Positions 55,505 to 64,000 of a stretch of 64,000 nucleotides of DNA are shown piece by piece. Position numbers and translations under genes: made by a program. Under the pieces are notes generated by a model. That model saw only the letters and a program-made list of their open reading frames with translations, searched no databases and was not told the origin of the DNA. Positions within the stretch are counted from its first letter, which is position 1. Every line of letters starts with the position of its first letter. Source of the DNA: Gracilariopsis chorda (Eukaryota > Rhodophyta > Florideophyceae > Gracilariales > Gracilariaceae); NCBI GenBank assembly GCA_003194525.1, contig NBIV01000070.1, positions 248,001 to 312,000 of the forward strand. The letters run 5' to 3'.

Positions 55505-56284
55505 CTTTGGTGTGAGTGACACACTTGATGGCAGTGTTAAAGGGTTAGGAAGGAACAAGTCGAATAAGCTCTAATTGAATGTTGCAGGAGGGGTGGGAAC
55601 ACGCGAGGGAGACGCTCTCACGTGTTGAGAGCAGTTTGGACGAGGTCGTCGTCAAGAACGCTGCTGGTCGGTACGTCTACCGCACGGACAGGGGCAAATG
55701 TCAGCACGAGTAATGGACGTTGGTGATAAGCTATCGCTGAGGCTGGCGGCTCAAAAGGATGGCAGTGGCACGCAAAGCGATTACACACGCTGACAAGAGG
55801 ATGCGATGCAAACTCACGAAGGTGTGCAGCCAGATGGAAGCCACACGAGGTTGAGTAACTTCACGTGAGAGGCAGGCGGTCGGCCAGGTACATTGCTACC
55901 CTTGTACCTTCGTAAGCTCCGTGTACGCGAAGTAGATTTAGAGAATTACAATGCAACTCCGAATTGAGACTGCATTCATTACTCTCCTTTATTAGGATAA
56001 CAAAAAAATTAGAACATAAAGAGTCTATAAAGGAGCGGCCGGCGGCACAGTCTGTGCTTTCTGCCGGCCACACACTTCTTCACAGCTGCGAAGCATAACA
56101 CATGACGGCCGCGCTTGTAATGCGCGCCGGCTGTCAACACAAGCCTGACGCGTGGCTGGCGTCGGCGACACGCGACAGGCACGTGTTGCGGTGGAACGCG
56201 CAGTGGAAGCTGCGCATTCCAACAACAACAGTCAAAGGCTGCGCAGCGTGCGTGGCGGCGCAGCGAGCGCCGCTCAATTATACG

Positions 56285-56301
56285 CCCCCCCCCCCCCCCC
56301 C
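56285..56301. repeat. C17 homopolymer
   Basis: Seventeen consecutive C, 125 bp upstream of the TATA box of the next gene; another C11 run is at 57446-57456. Confidence 0.95.
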
Positions 56302-56425
56302 GCAGCGCTCAACATCAAATCTGCGCCCTTGACGTGCGGCTCTGCGACGCAACTGCGAGCAGCGCATGCCATGTCCACCGTCGTGTTCTCCCTTTCCCCT
56401 TTGCATCCATCCACCTCAACAGCCC

Positions 56426-56433
56426 TATAAATT
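56426..56433 (+). promoter_or_regulatory. TATA box of the small Cys-rich gene
   Basis: TATAAATT, 147 bp upstream of the ATG at 56573, followed by a C/T-rich leader as in the expansin-like gene. Confidence 0.55.
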
Positions 56434-56572
56434 CTTCCTAATCCCTTAATCCCGCCCTCCTGCTCCACCGTATTGTACGTACCCACTTCCCATAGCTACC
56501 CTCAAGCCCAAACTCCCCAAAGCCCACCCACCCCCACCTTCTCATCTCCCCCTCCCCCTTTACTCACCCCCC

Positions 56573-56812
56573 ATGTCGTACTTTGCTCGTAACGTGTTTG
56601 ACAACACCACCTGCAAGGCTTGCGGAAACGGAAAGACAGATCATCTTGAGTTCAGCTGTGGCGTTAGAGAGAAAGACGGATCCGTTTGTACCAACCCAGT
56701 CGTGTACGTGGAGAAATACTCAATCAAGAACAAACCAAAAGGCGAACGCCCTAGTTGGAAGTGCTGCGCAGTCTGTCATATTCACCGTGCTCGATCCAAG
56801 ATATTTGCCTGA
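56573..56812 (+). CDS. Small cysteine-rich, probably zinc-binding protein
   Basis: 79 aa. Cysteines at 14 and 17 (CKAC), 29, 39, 64, 65 and 68 (CCAVC), followed by HIH, could bind one or two zinc ions. The rest is basic (KYSIKNKPKGERPSWK). No signal peptide. I do not know the family. Support for a real gene comes from the start context, the TATA box 147 bp upstream and the pyrimidine-rich leader that matches the other TATA-driven gene here. It might be a DNA- or RNA-binding regulator; that is a guess. It could also be the first exon of a longer gene. Confidence 0.6.
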   Translation: MSYFARNVFDNTTCKACGNGKTDHLEFSCGVREKDGSVCTNPVVYVEKYSIKNKPKGERPSWKCCAVCHIHRARSKIFA

Positions 56813-59299
56813 ACTCCACATGCATCTTCACTATCCCTCCCCCCCTACTTCACTCTGCTATCCGCCGTGCTTACCGCTTGCTCAAGTCTGCGATCAGCCC
56901 CCATTTCTACGCGTCCGCCAAGTAATGCCATTGCTTGTCTTGTCTGTTCGCTTTGTATCATTTATATTAACATCCTCTTCCGTACTAACACTAGCAGCTG
57001 TTTTAAGGTAAATGCGCACACATCTGTCTCCCAACACCTCTCCTTCCCTCGAGAGCTTTTGTCTCATCTACATTTCCTTCCATCACATTGCCGTCCGTTA
57101 CAGCCCCACCACACGTCACTTACTATCGTATTCAACACATCGCAAACTGCACATCATCACCGCTTCCATCATCCACCCAGTCACACATCCTTGACCTATA
57201 TCTACAACCTTCATAACCATGTAAATTCGCTGTGCTACGTGGACCTTCTGATCCGCGCAGCTAATCTTACATAACTTTACCTGTTACAGAGGCAGAGGTC
57301 AACGCAAATGCACGTCGTAGCTTGACACCACCTCCTTTTCCTCGCCATCCCAAAACATTTCCAATCAACACACCTGAGCGCGTTTTCTCCCGAAGCTTTT
57401 CAAAACTTTCAGCCTTTGAAAATCCTCAAGCTCTACGGAAAGCCGCCCCCCCCCCCTGGCGCCATGCATGCGTGCAAAGTCTTTTCGCGAAACCTTCCTG
57501 CGAGTTGCTATAAAATTTAACCCTTGCCCGTGCCTCGCAATTAACGCTAGGCTCTTACTCGCATCTCAAAATAGTGAGTATCCTGTTCATCATTCTTTCT
57601 TTATGCCTTTTAGCATCGGAAGGCAAAACTCGTGTTTATTCTTACAAACGCCTTCACACGAGACAACTGTCATGGCTACACTTGGGTACATTTTACAAGC
57701 TGTGCGCTCATTGTATACGGGTGCCGTATCCGCACAAACCTCGCCGGTAACCCTTAACCTTACCGTAAGCATTAACCATATACGCCTTTGACCAACTGGG
57801 TTTACCCTTGGTACGGTGGTAAAGGTTTAGCAGGCACATGTACAAGGGCGATAAGGGGTAAAGGGTTGGCGGTCTACCAGATATCTTTGAGCTCACTCTT
57901 GATTTATTTCCATATTTTTTGCATGTGCACGTAAGGATTACCGTTGGTAGCCGGAGAGTAAGTTGCAAGGGACGCTAATCATCAGGGCGCTCTGCGGGCG
58001 CCTTTCTGACGGGCAAAATCGTTATACTCCGACCTTAAAATGAGAAGGCCACGGTCGCACCAGAGCAATCATTTCTTGCAGCGAGATGGATGATGAGCTA
58101 TATTTGTTCATTGTTCGGGAGTCCCGGTACTCAACCCTTATGAACGCGGAGGTAGTAGTCCTTTCAGGGTCTGGGGCAACTTTAAAAGACCTATGCAGCA
58201 CAGAAATCTATCGGTTTTGCACCAGTTGTTAGTGGTGAACACATGGTCCAGCAGAACAACAAGCAAACCGCTACACATCGTTTTGGCAAAACCCGTAAGA
58301 ATTATTATAGAGCCAGGTATGGAAAACGTTTTATAGTGCAGAGGATTATTATTGTATCCCCTGAGAAGAGGATCAGTTACTAGGGTGAAGGGTGAGTACT
58401 TTTGGTAATAAGTTCTTTCTATTGTTGCGCAGATAAGACCAGAGAGGCTGGTGATCTTTATCTGCGGGAGGTTTCTCTCTCCAAAGCACAGTAAATTAAA
58501 ACGTAACTTCTCAGGAACCCTTCCACGGAATCGGTTCCCATTGCCCGATTTCTAGTTATGCAAAACCAAGATTAAGGATTAGATGGAGAAATGATAGATA
58601 GTCAGTAAGGAAGGGTTCTTTGTTCAAATAAATTGTTTTCGGATTCCACATGGAAGAAACACAGAGATAGGTATCCAAGGGAGATCAACATCCAACATCC
58701 AACGGACAAATGTAATGCGCCATAAAGAAGTAATCGGAGACAACACCAGTTTTTACGCTGTGTGTGTGTGTTTGTGTGTTTATATGAGCTCGTCTCAGAT
58801 TCTAAGACTACGGTAGGGGTAAGATTACAAAGAATCCCTCTCTCTCATACGCTCTGTGCCTGGCAGATGGAGATATCGGAGTTGCGCTACTCGTCGTTAC
58901 TGTGAGACTTTCATCTGGCGTGCCAAGGTTACTGTAGGTTGTAGGGGTGCTTACGTAGGGGAGAGCGCTGTGATCTCGTTTTGAATCGAGATGCGCGTGG
59001 CTTAATTTAATATATTTATTTTTAAGTCACACAGTGCGCTGTGCCAATCTGTGGCACAGCGCGCTCGCAACGCCGCATATAAGTGTAGTGTACTTTACGC
59101 ATTGCGCGAAAGGACGAGGAGGAAGAGGAATAGAATCAGTAAACAAGTCGCTCGACAAATTTACTGACCAAACGCGAAGAAACGCGTTTGTCCTCTCTAC
59201 GTTGCGCTCGAACCAACCACGTTGATCGTACAACGTGCCAAGCGCAACGCACAGCAACCGCGTTCAACCGACAATCCGGATTCTTGAGCGCAGTTTGTT
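56813..59299. other. Intergenic; no clear gene
   Basis: Short Pro/His/Ser-rich frames at 56867-57513 reflect C/T-rich sequence. Spaced GGTAAAGGGTTA and TACCGTTGGTA motifs occur at 57755, 57830, 57855 and 57945. A GT microsatellite lies at 58760-58775. A TATA-like CATATAAG (59077) may belong to the retroelement that follows. Confidence 0.4.
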
Positions 59300-59314
59300 G
59301 TGACACACAAGAAC

Positions 59315-60460
59315 ATGGCCTCTACTCGATCGAGTACGATTTCTCGCTATGATCGCTTGCGACGTTCTACTAACGTGGTAGAGCCCGCTACCGAAACTGG
59401 CAAACTCCTACGTGATTGCGCGCTTTATACGCTCAATTTATTTCCCGTTGTTGAGGATGATGGAACTGTGATTACCTTGACCCCAGCAAGAAAGAGAGAT
59501 ATCGAACTTACCCTGAAGAGCTTTTTGCCCTCTCCTGATACCATCTTGGATATTGAATTCTTCAACATGCCGCTCTTTCCTGTGCAGCTACTCAGAGATG
59601 TCGCCGAAATCTATGATCTGAATGGCATACCGGACGGACTTCCTACGACACTACATTTGGAATCGCGTGAGAGGACGAACCGCTCATTGATGACACATGT
59701 GTGGTTTATGCATCTTCTTGAAGCATCTGCTGAAACTATGTTACAAGGTGTCGATCTCTATCGCCGTAGTCGCTCGGCATCTCGTCTGTCAAACCCCCCG
59801 AGCTCAAGTAATGTAATTCATCATCGTTCAACTACTGCTCGACAGATGGATGAGAACAGGGCTGGAGCACCGGCTGATCGCAGCCCGAATAATAATGGGA
59901 GCAATGCTAGCGGAGAAGACATTCTTCCAACCCTTGGAAACAATGAGACGTTGCCCGGACGGGATGACCGCGCTTCGCGTGAAAGGCACCCGTCAAATGA
60001 GAATGCAGTGACTTGGAAACCCGGAAGTACTGAGGATACGTGAAAGGCTAGCTACGTCTTCCAAAATTTCAAGGATAACAGGTTCAAAGGGGATTTAACC
60101 CAGTCGATCGAGCTTACTCTACGTGATTACAACGTTTGTGCTCGACAACATCGTCTGACTCCTGCCCAGAAGACAGACTATTTCGTGAACATCCTGGACG
60201 GCCCGGCACGTACCTTTTTCTTCAATAACGCGAGAGATGATATGACCTTCGAAGATATGGCGAAACTCATGGTGGAAGAGTACAATAGTAACTCTCGCCA
60301 ACTGCAAGTGTATGGGATTCTCAATACCCTTCGCATCGAGAAGGTTATGGTCGAGAACGAACTTGGTACGCCTTCTTGTAGTGCAATGCATTCCCGCGTA
60401 CGGGCGATGGCGAAACTCATATCTGAGGTGTACTCGGTGCGAGCGATGAAGCGGGATGCA
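59315..60460 (+). pseudogene. gag: Gag of another LTR retroelement, truncated by E2 insertion
   Basis: ATG 59315 opens a 242-codon frame to TGA 60041-60043; the same frame then continues with a clear capsid-type domain (FKDNRFKGDLTQSIELTLRDYN, TPAQKTDYFVNILDGPARTFFF, MAKLMVEEYNSNSRQLQVYGIL). The pattern suggests a Ty1/copia-like or related Gag; it is unlike E1 and E2. The frame is open right up to 60460, exactly where the E2 LTR begins with TGAATT, so E2 appears to have inserted into it. The rest of the host element may lie beyond 64000. The internal TGA makes it a pseudogene by the standard code. Confidence 0.6.
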
Positions 60461-61291
60461 TGAATTTTAGCCCCCGTTTACCGGGCTAATTAGCGGTCTG
60501 GTTACCCAGGGTGGTTATGGGAACATTCATATTTTGTGGTACTTGCCTGGCAAGGGTGGTGGACACGTGGCTACAGCCCCGGCCAGGAGGCCCAAAATGG
60601 CTACTTATTTTAGTATAGTTTAGGGGTTAATTTTACTTAGGCTAGTGCACTACCTACTGTACTGCACTGAGCTAGTACTTGAGCGTCGGCCGCACGGCGG
60701 CAGAGCTCACCAAGAAAAGTAACAAGAGTTCGGCTCTGACTCTATTCGCCATGCGAAGTGTCTAGCTCCTCGTGGAGGTACACCGCTTGCCCGATAGTTT
60801 CACCCGACTCGCACCACCGAGGAGACCGTGCTCGTCGTACCCAGTGGGTTGTGACCACTCGTGGTATTCGTTGTTGTCGTGTGACCGCCCATACAGGCCC
60901 TATCTCCGCCCCAGTTTTGGGTATTGATATTACCGACGTGTGTCGTGAGACCGTGAGACCATCCCTTCCCCTCATATCCCCTAGCCGCCGCGCGGTGCGT
61001 GTTCGTGTGTGTGTATCGGCACCCCCCCTCCGGGGTCTGTTCCCGCTTTCCGCACGCCCCCGTCGGGTGGCCCCTTTCCCTCTTTTGTTCCACTGTTCGC
61101 AGGCTACTTCCGGACCAGCCGTGGTTCCGACCCGTTCTAACCCCTAAACCTCCGAGGTACATCCAGGCTCCCGACGGAGTTACACCCGTCATACGGGACA
61201 CGGAGGGCTCTACCCAGCTGGGCCTACCTCTCCAAGAGAGCAAGGCTTCGAGCTGCCTTGGGTGCCTTTCCCACACCGGGATTGCACCACA
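60461..61291 (+). repeat. E2 5' LTR (831 bp)
   Basis: Begins TGAATTTTAG and ends ACCACA (61291), so TG...CA. The ten-mer GGACACGTGG at 60561 matches position 5503 in the E1 LTR at nearly the same offset (100 against 104). The left edge coincides with the end of the upstream gag frame. The 3' LTR is outside the window. Confidence 0.75.
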
Positions 61292-61293
61292 AG

Positions 61294-61311
61294 TGGTCTC
61301 CCGACCTAGAA
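61294..61311 (+). other. Primer-binding site of E2
   Basis: Same 18 bases as in E1, starting TGGTCTCCCG, two bases after the LTR end. Sequence after it diverges, which fits a site kept by pairing to a tRNA. Confidence 0.7.
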
Positions 61312-61440
61312 CGGGTTTGGCTTTCAAGCCGGCCTGTCGGAAGCCCGCTTCCCCTTTTCCCTTTTATCCCTTTTTGCTCATTCGTTGAGATTCCCAAGCC
61401 GTGGGACTGGTGAAGTAAGCCGTGGACGGCTATCTGCAGT

Positions 61441-63482
61441 ATGCTACCCACAGCTCCGAGTTCCCCCAGGAATGGTCCGCAACGGAACGCCGCAGCGGCG
61501 AGATCACGAAGGTCCGTTCCGGAACAACTACTTACCAATGCCGTCGGTTTGGAATCCCAAGGAATCCCATCGGCAACCTCGGTGCCTCGAGTCGTGACAG
61601 CTGTGGCCACTACGCCACCTCCGGTGGTCGAAACGCCGTCGGCTGTCCCCCGAGACCCGGGTCGCCTAAGTACCATCTCCTCGAGTCGAGAATCGACATT
61701 GCCAATGTGGCCCACGCCTCCCTCTCGCAGCAAGTTACCGAGTTGGAACGGCGATGGAGTGACTCCCTGGCTCGGGATTATTCGGGAGATATTCGTCTCC
61801 TGAGAGCTGATGTGAATTCCATTCTGGAGTGTCTGGGTACTCCGGCGGCCTTCGTAGAAGGATATCGGGAGTTCGTGGAGGAAGTTAAAACCCATATGAT
61901 GCGGGTAACCGGACGTATGGACACGCTGGAAGCGTTGCTCAGAGAAGACCTGAACGCTCCGAGACAGGAGGAAGTGAAGGTCATCTCAACCCAACGCCGC
62001 TCCAGTCACCTCCCCCGTCACCCTGGAAAGAGAGTTCATCGTTATGAAGTTTCGCCAAGTTCTGACTCGGAAACAAGTTCGAGTAGCTCGTCTTCGAGAT
62101 CATCGTGTGAAGGGAGAGGCCGCCGTCGCGGAGAAGAACCTAGTTCGAGGGCTACCTACACCTCCCATGGAGCAATCCGTGCGCAGGAGAAAGGTCGCCG
62201 TCATTTCGGCTTGAAGGAATTGAAACCGACGAATCCCCTTTACAGGAAGCTGTTGTCCTATCGTTATTACCGATTGGAAGACTCTTCGGGCACTCGAAGT
62301 TCGAGAGACACCGGTCGGGTGAAGGATCTCATACGTCGTATGAGTGTGACGATGCTTAAGCAGAAGTTCTCCGGTGAAGATCCGATCCTCGTGTTGGATT
62401 TTCTGGCCCGCTTTGTGCAGGAAGCAGACGTACTCGAAATGAGTGAGGCGCAGGCATACGTTGCGTTGCCCTACTTTCTTTCAGGAATGGCTGAAGATCA
62501 GTACAACTCGGTCAGGGGTTCGTCCAGGGCCTCAGAAGGAGGTGTTACGTGCTGGCCCGAGGCTGTACACTACCTGCTCAGGTCGTACGCGACGGGAACT
62601 GCAATCAGTCAAGCCATCGTGGCGGTTCGCGATACGAAACAGAAGCCTGGTGAAACGGAAACGTCGTATTCAACGCGCTTGAATAAAGCGTTTCATCGTT
62701 GTGGAAATGTGTTTACCGCTTTTGAGCGTTGCTCCATGCTGGTGGATGGTTTAGATCCTGGTATCAGGGCACTGGTGTCCCGCCACAGGGAAGAGAAGCG
62801 CAAGGCGACGTATCTGGAACTGGTCCAGTACGCGCAGGCTGAGGGTGACACCCTCAGAGCGAGAGACCCGAGGCGTCGGTCGTCGAAGGCTCTCTTCGTC
62901 GAGAACGAGGCTTCCTCGGCATCTCTCCCTAACCCGGGACCACCTTCCGGATTTGCGGATAACATCCAGTATCTTGGCAGTCTTGAACAGTCGTTGGCAA
63001 CCTCGGAACTGCCGTCCACGGTTACACCCCCCGTGGTAGATCCGGCCTTTTACGCAAACCCCGGTCGGGTTCCCCCAGCCCCGCTAGCCTACGCGTCGAG
63101 CGCCACAAGACACTCCCGCCCGGGATGGTCCAACCCGAAGCAACTAGCATTCCAACCACAACACCCTCAGCACCGCGGAATGATGTCCCACGCCGCCGGA
63201 ACACGTTCAGCCCCGCTGATTTGCTACATTTGTTACCTTGAAGGTCATACTGCGTCGCAGTGTACCCTCCCCATTCGCGAGATGTGGAAGATCGTGGGAA
63301 ATTATGAGAATCTCCCACCGGAGCATAAGGCTCGTGTCCCGAGTAATTCGTATGAAGACGAAAAGGCTGCGGTCCACAATGCTCAAGCTCGAGAAGCCGC
63401 GAAAACCGCGAACGGTAACAACCCTAACCTTTCGGAACGGGCTCAGCCGCACCCAGCGGTCGATTCGGTCCCGAAAAACTAA
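61441..63482 (+). CDS. gag: E2 gag
   Basis: Gag runs from about 61441 to TAA 63480-63482. The N-terminal part reads in the frame of ATG 61441 (SQGIPSATSVPRVVTAVATTPP, like E1 Gag), but from about 61690 the homologous text continues in the -1 frame (SLSQQVTELERRW, RADVNSILECLGTPAAFVEG, SGEDPILVLDFLARFVQEADVL, NKAFHRCGNVF). So there is one frameshift or an undetected recoding near 61690. The C-terminal region holds a Ser-rich stretch, the capsid domain, a CCHC knuckle C-x2-C-x4-H-x4-C (about 63222-63263) and the uninterrupted tail that in E1 is separated by TAG. Confidence 0.85.
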
Positions 63483-64000
63483 TCTTGGGAGTCTCCCCCA
63501 CGGGAGGGGTGTCTTCCAAGCCGAAGTTGGAGACGCCTGAGGCGCCACCGCTTCGCTCCCCTGCCAAAATCCTTACGAGGAAACTGGCTCAAGAAGACGT
63601 GAGCTCGGACCACTTAGTGGCTCTGCGTCGTCCGTGGATACGGTCCCGTAACCTCCGCATCCCGGATCGAGTTTTGGTAATGGCCAAGAGGAACTATAAA
63701 GTTTATAGTGACCTCGGTCTCTCTAACCAGTTCATGGTTCGTCAGTTATCTGTCCTGGATACAGGTGCCGCTCCGAACCTGATCAATATCGGGATTATTC
63801 CACCCGCCATGCGGAAATGCATTCGCATTGGTCCAAGTCTGGATCTGGCGGACGCTAATAACAACCCGCTCCAGACTCTTGGAACAATTCCTCTGGTACT
63901 CAGACTAGGCACCTACGTGGTGAAGTTGGAATTCATCGTATGCGATTCTCTTGCTGCACCGGTCATCCTCGGTTGTGATTTCTGTGACCGCTTCGTGGAA
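63479..64000 (+). CDS. pol: E2 pol, protease part, 3' partial
   Basis: Open in the -1 frame relative to gag, overlapping the gag stop at AAAAAC TAA, with hairpin CTCCC-CCAC-GGGAG at 63493-63506. It encodes the aspartic protease with DTG at 63758-63766 (LDTGAAPNLI) and VILGCDFCDRF near the edge, parallel to E1. No in-frame stop occurs to 64000. Confidence 0.85.

Larger units (their letters stand above)
53079..56425. other. Long intergenic stretch with short motifs and homopolymers
   Basis: No confident gene. It contains a minus-strand frame with protein-like text (53453-53265, VKNFGERIIRNLRTKDQRFDTL), a GGTACC cluster (53737-53793), a G16 run (55489-55504), a C17 run (56285-56301) and a GGCCGGC...GCCGGCC inverted repeat (56036-56070). 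A possible orphan terminal exon lies at 55588-55713: a TTGCAG acceptor followed by 41 protein-like codons (EGWEHARETLSRVESSLDEV...) and TAA. Confidence 0.4.
60461..64000 (+). mobile_element. E2, second Ty3/gypsy-type retrotransposon, 3' part outside window
   Basis: LTR, PBS, gag and the start of pol (protease) are present; the right part is beyond the window. E2 is a distant relative of E1: same LTR size, same 18-nt PBS, alignable Gag with a CCHC knuckle, and the same -1 gag/pol junction. Unlike E1 its pol frame has no internal stop up to the window edge. It probably represents a separate, less damaged lineage. Confidence 0.88.

Noticed and set aside
1-64000. CRISPR array, rRNA operon or bacterial operon
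   Set aside because: No spaced direct repeats of CRISPR type, no rRNA-like conserved blocks, and introns, TATA boxes and eukaryotic genes argue against bacterial DNA.

Overview
The window looks like nuclear DNA of a multicellular red alga, most likely a Chondrus-like florideophyte. This is inferred from gene content: three GH16 genes with the ExDxxE region of the agarase/carrageenase-type enzymes, a Golgi-type carbohydrate sulfotransferase, compact and mostly intronless eukaryotic genes (LSG1, TSG101/VPS23 and PTH2 types), a plastid-type peroxiredoxin Q, and two bacterial-looking acquisitions (a Uma2-type nuclease with an N-terminal extension, and a fused Gfo/Idh/MocA-hexapeptide acyltransferase). 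No database search was possible, so the species is not proven. || Layout. Positions 1-26061 are a head-to-tail array of a Ty3/gypsy chromovirus-type retrotransposon (called E1 here), period about 9.91-9.92 kb: a 5'-cut copy A, a full copy B and a full copy C. Neighbouring copies share one 828-829 bp LTR, and the array runs off the left edge. 26062-32049 holds a broken Harbinger transposase, a LINE 3' fragment and the Uma2-type gene. 32050-47357 is the main host-gene block: GH16, PTH2, oxidoreductase-acyltransferase fusion, sulfotransferase, an unknown gene, an expansin-like protein, TSG101, peroxiredoxin and LSG1. 47358-53078 holds more LINE fragments and a GH16 cluster (a fragment, an intact-frame pseudoenzyme with two introns, and an active-looking paralogue). 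53079-59299 is mostly intergenic, with long homopolymers and one small Cys-rich gene. 59300-64000 is a third type of gag fragment into which a second gypsy-type element (E2, related to E1) has inserted. || Working together. The GH16 proteins, the sulfotransferase and the expansin-like protein would act on the sulfated-galactan cell wall. The sugar-modifying fusion protein could feed an unusual acetamido-sugar pathway. LSG1, TSG101 and PTH2 are housekeeping. || Most interesting. (1) E1 reading frames, nearly perfect in copies A and B, contain repeated in-frame TAA/TAG codons at the same sites in the copies, and none is TGA. (2) Each E1 copy carries a long antisense reading frame that starts inside the LTR and runs back towards pol, a layout like the HTLV-1 HBZ gene. 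(3) E1 sequence is packed with tiny perfect hairpins. (4) A GH16 gene has replaced both catalytic glutamates by serine while keeping its frame through two introns. (5) Four palindromic 26-bp repeats lie between the divergent TSG101 and peroxiredoxin genes.
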